From Vibrionaceae bacterium (GTDB lineage Bacteria; Pseudomonadota; Gammaproteobacteria; Enterobacterales; Vibrionaceae), in assembly GCA_018222805.1 (NCBI GenBank), contig JAAEZQ010000005.1:1-64000 (forward strand): a stretch of 64,000 bases of DNA, given 5' to 3'. This document shows positions 58,312 through 64,000 of this stretch, piece after piece. The position numbers and the translations under genes were made by a program. Below the pieces are notes generated by a model that did not search any database, was not told the origin of the DNA, and saw only the letters and a list, made by a program, of their open reading frames with translations. Within the stretch, counting starts at the first letter, position 1, and every line of letters starts with the position of its first letter.

Positions 58312-58692
58312 ATGGACAACACATTGAAGTTTGCAGATAGCCACGAGTGGGTACGCGATAATGGCGATGGCACAGTAACTATCGGTATTTCTGAGCACGC
58401 ACAGGAGATGCTGGGTGACGTAGTATTCGTTGACCTACCAGACGTGGAAGACGAAATTGAAGCTGGCGATAGCTTCTCTCTAGTTGAATCTGTAAAAGCA
58501 GCTTCAGATATCTACGCGCCTATCAGCGGTGAAGTTGTAGAAATCAACGAAGAGCTTGAAGATAGCCCAGAGCTAATCAACGAAGAACCATATGAAGGCG
58601 GCTGGATTGTTAAAGTTAAGATGTCTGACCCATCAGAACTAGACAACCTAAAAGACGCAGAAGAATACCTAAACTCAATTGAAGAAGAGTAA
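58312..58692 (+). CDS. gcvH: glycine cleavage system H protein
   Basis: 126 residues. Carries the lipoyl-Lys in [13 protein letters not shown] near residue 64; other landmarks are [20 protein letters not shown] and [12 protein letters not shown]. It shuttles the aminomethyl group between GcvP, GcvT and the L protein. It starts 36 bases after glyA with GGAG before the ATG. Strongly acidic, as usual for the family. A stem-loop with a T-run directly follows. Confidence 0.96.
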   Translation: MDNTLKFADSHEWVRDNGDGTVTIGISEHAQEMLGDVVFVDLPDVEDEIEAGDSFSLVESVKAASDIYAPISGEVVEINEELEDSPELINEEPYEGGWIVKVKMSDPSELDNLKDAEEYLNSIEEE

Positions 58693-58707
58693 TTAGGAAG
58701 ATTAGGA

Positions 58708-58740
58708 AAGCTGCCCCCACTTGGAAGGCAGCTTTTTTTC
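58708..58740 (+). terminator. terminator-like stem-loop between gcvH and gcvP
   Basis: AAAGCTGCC and GGCAGCTTT form a stem with a T7 tail 16 bases after the gcvH stop. It should reduce transcription into gcvP or protect the 3' end of gcvH mRNA. Confidence 0.8.
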
Positions 58741-58815
58741 AATGTTCGGACGTATAATTAACCTTATCAGTAACGATGATTTCCGTTACCCGAACGATGG
58801 AGTAGGTAAAGGACA

Positions 58816-61680
58816 ATGACTGAATTACTTCAAAGCCTCAGCACACAAAATGAGTTCGTTGCTCGCCACAACGGCCCAAACAAATCTGACCAACAAAAAA
58901 TGTTGGATGCGATCAACGTTGCTAACCTTGACGCACTTATCGAAGAAACGGTTCCTGCACAAATTCGTCTGGAAAAACCGTTATCACTAGCAGAAGCGAA
59001 AAGCGAAGCAGACATGCTTGTTGCAATGCGCCAGTTCGCTGACCAAAACCAAATTAAACGTACTTTCATTGGACAAGGTTACTACAACACCTTCACGCCA
59101 AACGTGATTCTACGTAACGTGTTAGAAAACCCTGGCTGGTACACAGCGTACACCCCTTACCAGCCAGAGATCTCTCAAGGTCGTCTTGAAGCACTTCTAA
59201 ACTACCAGCAAATGGTTATGGACCTGACTGGTATGGAAATCGCGAACGCTTCTCTACTTGACGAAGCGACTGCAGCCGCTGAAGCGATGACGCTATGTAA
59301 GCGTGCTGGTAAGAGCAAAAGTAACGTATTCTTTGTGGCTGACGACGTTCATCCGCAAACACTAGAAGTTGTAAAAACTCGTGCAAAATACATCGGCTTT
59401 GAAGTACTAGTCGGTTCACTTGAATCACTACCAGAACAAGACGTATTTGGCGCACTCGTTCAATATCCTGGTACAACTGGTGAAGTTCGTGACCTATCGG
59501 ACATCATCGCTAAAGCACAGGCAAACAAAACGCTAGTAACCGTTGCCACTGACCTACTTGCTTCAGCTCTGCTTAAGCCAGCAGGCGAAATGGGCGCAGA
59601 TGTTGTTATAGGCTCTGCTCAGCGTTTCGGCGTACCAATGGGTTACGGCGGTCCACACGCAGCATTCATGGCAACTCGTGATAAGCATAAGCGTACTATG
59701 CCAGGTCGTGTAATCGGTGTTTCTATCGATGTAAACGGCAACCAAGCACTACGTATGGCGATGCAAACACGTGAACAGCACATCCGCCGTGAAAAAGCGA
59801 CATCGAACATCTGTACTGCGCAAGCACTATTAGCGAACATGGCGTCTTTCTACGCGGTATTCCACGGCGCAGAAGGTCTTCGTACTATTGCGCGTCGCAC
59901 TCACCACATGACTGCGATTCTTGCAGCTGGCCTGACAAAGTCTGGCTACGAGCTTGCACACAACAGCTTCTTCGATACCATCACTATCAACACAGATGTA
60001 AAAACTGAAGAGCTATACGCGAAAGCACAAGCTGCAGACATCAACCTACGTAAGCTAGACGGCAAACTAGGCATCAGCTTCGACGAAACCACCACAACGG
60101 GTGATATCGAAGCGCTATTTGCAGTGTTCGACGTACAACAAGACGTTAACGCGCTATCGTCAGAAATCGCAAGCAATGAGTTTGCTGCAATTCCAGAAGC
60201 ACTACGCCGTACTTCTAAGTTCCTGACTCACCCAGTATTCAATACGCACCACAGCGAAACGCAAATGATGCGTTACCTGAAACAGCTAGAGAACAAAGAC
60301 TTCTCACTGACTCACGGTATGATCCCGCTGGGCAGCTGTACAATGAAACTGAACGCTGCAGCAGAAATGATTCCAGTAACCTGGCCTGAGTTTGGTTCTA
60401 TCCACCCATTCGCACCTCTAGAGCAAGCGGCTGGTTACACTGCGCTGGCGAAAGACCTGAAAGAGAAGCTATGTGAAATCACAGGTTACGACGATTTCTC
60501 TCTACAGCCAAACTCTGGTGCATCTGGTGAGTACGCAGGTCTTATTGCTATTCAACGTTACCACGAAAGCCGTGGCGAAGGTCACCGCAACGTATGTTTG
60601 ATCCCAAGCTCTGCGCACGGTACTAACCCAGCGACAGCGTCAATGGTATCAATGAAAGTGGTTGTGGTTAAATGTGATGAAGATGGCAACATCGACATGA
60701 CTGACCTAGCAGCGAAAATCGAGAAACACAAAGACAACCTATCAAGCATCATGATCACCTACCCTTCTACGCACGGCGTATACGAAGAGCAAGTGAAAGA
60801 AGTGTGCGAAATGGTTCATGCCGCAGGCGGTCAGGTATATCTAGATGGCGCAAACATGAACGCACAGGTTGCACTAACGTCTCCAGGCTTCATCGGTTCT
60901 GACGTTTCTCACCTGAACTTACACAAAACCTTCTGTATCCCACACGGTGGTGGCGGTCCAGGTATGGGTCCTATCGGTGTGAAATCTCACCTAGCGCCTT
61001 TCCTACCAGGTCACATCGAAAACGGTGTTGAAGGTAAAGAGTTAGCCGTTTCCGCGGCAGACATGGGTAGCGCATCTATCCTGCCTATTTCTTGGGCGTA
61101 CATCGCGATGATGGGTGAAGCTGGCCTGCAAGATGCAACTAAAGTTGCGATTTTGAACGCCAACTACGTGATGGAGCGTCTGCGTCCACACTACCCGATT
61201 CTTTACCGTGGTAAAAACGGCCGTGTAGCACACGAATGTATCGTTGATATTCGTCCGCTTAAAGAAGAAACAGGCATCAGCGAAGAAGACATCGCGAAGC
61301 GTCTAATGGACTACGGTTTCCACGCGCCAACGATGTCATTCCCAGTTGCTGGCACACTAATGGTAGAGCCAACTGAATCAGAAGATTTGGAAGAGCTAGA
61401 CCGCTTCTGTGACGCGATGATCGCAATCCGTGAAGAGATGACGAAAGTGAAAAATGGTGAATGGCCACTAGAGAACAACCCTCTAGTCAATGCACCGCAT
61501 ACTCAAGTGGATCTTGCAGCGGCAGAATGGGATCGCCCATACTCTCGTGAGCTAGGCTGCTTCCCATCGAAAGCCACTAAGTCTTGGAAATACTGGCCAA
61601 CAGTAAACCGCGTAGATAACGTTTACGGCGACCGTAACCTAATCTGCTCGTGCCCAAGCATCGAGAACTACGAAGACTAA
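58816..61680 (+). CDS. gcvP: glycine dehydrogenase (decarboxylating), P protein
   Basis: 954 residues, the single-chain P protein (E. coli 957). It decarboxylates glycine and loads the aminomethyl group on GcvH. Two homologous PLP-type halves; the active Lys is in the second half at [19 protein letters not shown] near residue 705. Also [18 protein letters not shown] near the start and [13 protein letters not shown] near 510. Codon use is strongly biased, suggesting high expression. A terminator follows at 61748. Confidence 0.96.
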   Translation: MTELLQSLSTQNEFVARHNGPNKSDQQKMLDAINVANLDALIEETVPAQIRLEKPLSLAEAKSEADMLVAMRQFADQNQIKRTFIGQGYYNTFTPNVILRNVLENPGWYTAYTPYQPEISQGRLEALLNYQQMVMDLTGMEIANASLLDEATAAAEAMTLCKRAGKSKSNVFFVADDVHPQTLEVVKTRAKYIGFEVLVGSLESLPEQDVFGALVQYPGTTGEVRDLSDIIAKAQANKTLVTVATDLLASALLKPAGEMGADVVIGSAQRFGVPMGYGGPHAAFMATRDKHKRTMPGRVIGVSIDVNGNQALRMAMQTREQHIRREKATSNICTAQALLANMASFYAVFHGAEGLRTIARRTHHMTAILAAGLTKSGYELAHNSFFDTITINTDVKTEELYAKAQAADINLRKLDGKLGISFDETTTTGDIEALFAVFDVQQDVNALSSEIASNEFAAIPEALRRTSKFLTHPVFNTHHSETQMMRYLKQLENKDFSLTHGMIPLGSCTMKLNAAAEMIPVTWPEFGSIHPFAPLEQAAGYTALAKDLKEKLCEITGYDDFSLQPNSGASGEYAGLIAIQRYHESRGEGHRNVCLIPSSAHGTNPATASMVSMKVVVVKCDEDGNIDMTDLAAKIEKHKDNLSSIMITYPSTHGVYEEQVKEVCEMVHAAGGQVYLDGANMNAQVALTSPGFIGSDVSHLNLHKTFCIPHGGGGPGMGPIGVKSHLAPFLPGHIENGVEGKELAVSAADMGSASILPISWAYIAMMGEAGLQDATKVAILNANYVMERLRPHYPILYRGKNGRVAHECIVDIRPLKEETGISEEDIAKRLMDYGFHAPTMSFPVAGTLMVEPTESEDLEELDRFCDAMIAIREEMTKVKNGEWPLENNPLVNAPHTQVDLAAAEWDRPYSRELGCFPSKATKSWKYWPTVNRVDNVYGDRNLICSCPSIENYED

Positions 61681-61747
61681 TTTCGTTTTTGATCACCGAT
61701 AACTAAGTTGGAAACCAATAACTAAATTGGAAACTAACTGGAATAAC

Positions 61748-61777
61748 AAAAGGCGAACCGTTTGGTTCGCCTTTTTC
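61748..61777 (+). terminator. rho-independent terminator after gcvP
   Basis: AAAAGGCGAACC and GGTTCGCCTTTTT form a perfect stem with a four-base loop 67 bases after the stop. Confidence 0.93.
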
Positions 61778-61787
61778 TAATTAAATT

Positions 61788-61867
61788 ATTGCGCCGTAAA
61801 CACCAAAGCTAATTAAAACCAAAACCACCAAGCGTTGTGAGTTCCTCTTAAAATGCGTTGTTATGTG
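61788..61867 (-). repeat. truncated attC-like (integron recombination site) sequence
   Basis: On the minus strand this reads ACATAACAACGC, then AAGAGGAACTCACAACGCTTGG, then GGTTTTGG and TTTGGTGTTTACGGCGCAAT. From memory this matches the 5' half of attC repeats of the Harveyi-clade chromosomal integron. The 3' half with the GCGTTAG-type core is missing, so the site should not be functional. Confidence 0.5.
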
Positions 61868-61975
61868 TTCAGAGCGCAATTCGTATTTAACCAGAATGCT
61901 CGTTATGATCAGGAATTTCACCAGGAATAATTATTCCGGTAATTTGATACAACTCTAGAGCAAAACTTATTAAGT

Positions 61976-62049
61976 CATGCCAACTTAAACAGTAAACGTA
62001 ACGCATGGTAAAAATGCCACGCGTTACGAATCACTCTTGAACCGTTAGT
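61976..62049 (-). repeat. second attC-like partial sequence abutting the DUF1456 stop
   Basis: Directly after the DUF1456 stop, the minus strand reads CTAACGGTTCAAGAGTGATT then CGTAACGCGTGGCATTTTTA, like the start of a Vibrio attC. A 12-bp stem (61997-62008 with 62017-62028) makes it also a possible terminator. Its position touching the stop codon is typical of a gene cassette. Confidence 0.4.
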
Positions 62050-62528
62050 TATGATTCAGACTCATCACCGCTTGGTCGCAACTGATGCTGAAGACCTAGC
62101 AAGAAGTTTCGAAGAACTTGGTCTTTACATTCTCTGTAATGTTTATTCTCAGGCTTACGGAAAAATGCGCTCAGTTCATGTTTGCTTAAACGAAAATCTA
62201 CAAGTTGTAGAATCTCGAGAATATCTTCGGCTTTCAAGTTCATAGCAATGCGTAACTTTTGAAATACGATATTATTACTTAACTTCTCTTCTGGCTTAGG
62301 CTGTTCACCTTCACGTTTACCACGTTTAAAATTGATAAAACCGTTTAGAAATACTGCCAACTCTGTGTCGTTAAGTGCGACAAAAGATTCTTCGTCTTCT
62401 TTTTTCAGCCAACTAGAGACTTGTTCATCTGTAACATTTAAGTCTGCTAAAGAGAAGATTTCAGAGATGACACTGTCTTTTAAATCGAATGTATAACGTA
62501 CACGGCGTAAAATATCATTATTGGTCAA
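62049..62528 (-). CDS. yehS: DUF1456 family protein (YehS-like)
   Basis: 159 residues (E. coli YehS about 156). Two repeats of the same helical module, NDILRRVRYTFDLKDSVISE in the first half and NNIVFQKLRIAMNLKAEDIL in the second, each followed by acidic helices ending in CRDQVLRNFL-type motifs. The function of the family is unknown. The C-terminus is Ser/Glu-rich (SGDESES). The attC-like sequence starting at its stop and the IS110 element upstream make this a locally mobile neighbourhood, although the gene is usually a core gene. Confidence 0.88.
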   Translation of the reverse strand: MTNNDILRRVRYTFDLKDSVISEIFSLADLNVTDEQVSSWLKKEDEESFVALNDTELAVFLNGFINFKRGKREGEQPKPEEKLSNNIVFQKLRIAMNLKAEDILEILQLVDFRLSKHELSAFFRKPENKHYRECKDQVLRNFLLGLQHQLRPSGDESES

Positions 62529-62716
62529 AATAGTTCCTAGTCTTAGGTAAATCCAGTGCTATCAACGTGATTACTGGAAGACTTGGACTTTATCAGATTT
62601 GCGGTCAACTCCCTACAAATTGAACCTATTTGTGAGAAAATCATAACGAATGACATGGATTCCCCCTCCCGAGGATCTGCCACACTTATGTGGTACTTAT
62701 TTGCACCGGAGGCTCC

Positions 62717-63742
62717 ATGTCTGATTATTCTTATTTTGCTGGTATCGATTTAGCTAAAAATCACTTCAGTATTCATGTCGTTGACTCAAAAGGAAACGTC
62801 ATCCTGCATAAATCCGTTACCCGCTCTAAACTACTGCCTACATTAGCAAATATGCCACCTATGCGTATAGGCTTAGAAGCGTGCGGTGGAGCGCATTACT
62901 GGGCAAGGACACTCCATGAGCTTGGCCATGATGCTCGCATCATGGCAGTTAAGTATGTCGTCCCACACCGTACTAAAGGTAAAAATGACCTCAATGATGC
63001 GGTTGCTATTTGCCAAGCTGTACAACATTCATCTACCCGTTTTGTACCCGTAAAATCCCCTGAGCAACAAGCCATTTTGTCGGTGCACCGTATGAGAGAA
63101 CATTGGGTTCGTGAACGAACGGCTTTAATGAACCGTATTCGTGCATTACTTTCTGAATTCGGATTAATCATACCGGTTGGACGCTCATCACTGATGAAGC
63201 AAGTTCCCCTCATGCTCGAAGACGCCGAAAACGAACTACCTCATTTAGCTAGGTCGGTTATTGCTGACGCTTACCATCATCTTGATGCGTTAAACCAACA
63301 TATCGCTGACACAGAACAGGTCTTCGATTCCTTTGCTAAAGTCAGTGACAATGTTCAGCGGATTATGAAGGTGAGAGGCATTGGCCCTCAAACCGCTACG
63401 GCGATACTAGCGTCGATAGGGAATGGCTCACAGTTTGATAAGAGCCGAGACTTCTCCGCTTGGTTAGGGCTAGTCCCAAAACAGTACTCAACTGGCGGTA
63501 AACCAAGGTTAGGCAGAATCACCAAGCACGGTGATAAATATCTACGAACTTTGCTCGTTCATGGTGCCCGAACGGTTATGGCCAACTTGGGACATAAACA
63601 AGATAGGTTGAGTCAGTGGTGTCGCAGCGTTCTTGAACGTCGGGGCATGAACCGAGCCATCGTGGCTCTGGCAGCCAAGAATGCCCGAATCATCTGGTCA
63701 CTACTGCACAACCAAACGGAATACGAGAATTACGCTGCTTAA
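62717..63742 (+). CDS. IS110-family transposase
   Basis: 341 residues from the ATG at 62717 (CGGAGG six bases ahead). N-terminal RuvC-like DEDD domain: Asp in YFAGIDLAKNHFS, Glu in IGLEACGGAHYW and the Asp pair in KGKNDLNDAVAI. Coiled middle, then the C-terminal IS116/IS110/IS902 domain with the helix-hairpin-helix VRGIGPQTATAILASIG and the Ser-containing motif PKQYSTGGKPRLGRITKHGD. All catalytic residues are present and the frame is intact, so it is probably active. Members use a bridge RNA made from a non-coding end to choose target and donor. Confidence 0.95.
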   Translation: MSDYSYFAGIDLAKNHFSIHVVDSKGNVILHKSVTRSKLLPTLANMPPMRIGLEACGGAHYWARTLHELGHDARIMAVKYVVPHRTKGKNDLNDAVAICQAVQHSSTRFVPVKSPEQQAILSVHRMREHWVRERTALMNRIRALLSEFGLIIPVGRSSLMKQVPLMLEDAENELPHLARSVIADAYHHLDALNQHIADTEQVFDSFAKVSDNVQRIMKVRGIGPQTATAILASIGNGSQFDKSRDFSAWLGLVPKQYSTGGKPRLGRITKHGDKYLRTLLVHGARTVMANLGHKQDRLSQWCRSVLERRGMNRAIVALAAKNARIIWSLLHNQTEYENYAA

Positions 63743-64000
63743 GTTAACACTAACTCAAGCAGCGTAACGAGAACACACCCACCGGGTCACTGCAGACGCA
63801 ATGGATGGAGATAGGTTAAGACCACTTGCGGAGAGCCTGTTAATGCGGCGGACATACTAAATGTCATCTAACGAATAAGGCACCGCAGTCGCGCAAAGTC
63901 ATCAGGGTCACAACGTATGCGTATCGTTGATATAAAGACCGAATGTAGAGCGGCAGTCCAAAACCCATCACTTGAAGTTTAGCGGATGTTTGACAACCGG
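63743..64000 (+). ncRNA. candidate bridge-RNA region of the IS110/IS1111 element
   Basis: 258 bases without an ORF follow the transposase inside the presumed element. The GC content is fairly high with several short inverted repeats (for example CCACTTGCGG.. and GGCACCGCAG..GCG). In the IS1111 branch the bridge RNA is encoded on this side of the gene. No boundaries or guide loops can be assigned by eye. Confidence 0.4.

Larger units (their letters stand above)
62656..64000 (+). mobile_element. IS110-family insertion sequence (IS1111-like), right end not defined
   Basis: A single DEDD transposase gene with a short left non-coding part (at most about 60 bases) and at least 258 bases of non-coding sequence to the right. 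That asymmetry fits the IS1111 branch of IS110. I could not find terminal repeats by eye, so the left boundary (near GGATTCCCCCTCCCGAGG) is approximate, and the right end is near or beyond 64000. Confidence 0.65.

Noticed and set aside
1..64000. tRNA, rRNA, CRISPR arrays, prophage, toxin-antitoxin pairs
   Set aside because: None could be recognised on either strand.

Overview
The window is almost certainly part of a Vibrio chromosome, most likely the second chromosome of a Harveyi-clade species (V. parahaemolyticus / V. alginolyticus / V. campbellii type). That placement is an inference. It rests on the protein families, on fructose PTS, glycine cleavage, chitinase and phosphoglycerate-uptake loci of Vibrio type, on a Vibrio-style intergenic palindromic repeat, and on attC-like sequence near the right end. 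Coding density is about 85-90 percent. I see no rRNA, tRNA, CRISPR array or prophage. The only clear mobile element is an IS110-family insertion sequence at the right edge.

Layout. 1-3.1 kb: a TerC/Alx membrane protein cut by the window edge, with a well-conserved yybP-ykoY (Mn2+) riboswitch in its leader, then a UshA-like nucleotidase whose 3' end overlaps a small membrane ORF lacking a normal start codon. 3.3-5.6 kb: an OLD-family ATPase/TOPRIM protein (YbjD) and a DUF1097 membrane protein. 5.8-8.4 kb: a LysR regulator divergent from a FocA-type formate channel fused to CBS domains. 8.5-13.1 kb: YceI with cytochrome b561, DUF2164, a DEAD-box helicase, AcpH and a 34-aa ORF. 13.4-17.6 kb: a chemoreceptor and small genes (HAD phosphatase, acetyltransferase-like protein, CreA). 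17.7-22.6 kb: gsk, fhs and glgC. 22.7-29.3 kb: a large modular GH18 chitinase, the yqhC/yqhD regulator-aldehyde reductase pair, and a YhhN lysoplasmalogenase.

29.3-37.5 kb is a complete phosphoglycerate utilisation locus. pgtC-pgtB-pgtA (binding-protein-like sensor, histidine kinase, response regulator) overlap one another and run leftward. They diverge from pgtP, an organophosphate:Pi antiporter, which is followed by a pyruvate kinase gene, so imported phosphoglycerate or PEP can feed pyruvate production. 37.7-41.1 kb is a four-gene polar amino acid ABC importer. 41.1-42.8 kb holds an S4 RNA-binding protein and an EEP-fold hydrolase. 42.8-48.1 kb is cra (fruR) divergent from fruB-fruK-fruA, with three Cra-type operators between them. 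48.4-54.5 kb is a tripartite RND efflux operon with two adaptor genes and a divergent TetR regulator; the last codons of the RND gene lie inside a copy of a repeat also found at 8.4 kb.

54.6-61.7 kb is the glycine cleavage and one-carbon locus: gcvT and an XRE-cupin regulator on the minus strand, glyA-gcvH-gcvP on the plus strand. With fhs at 19-21 kb this gives an extended C1/tetrahydrofolate gene set. 61.7-62.6 kb holds two attC-like partial sequences on the 3' side of a DUF1456 gene. 62.7-64 kb is the IS110/IS1111-type transposase with a long non-coding right flank, where a bridge RNA would be expected.
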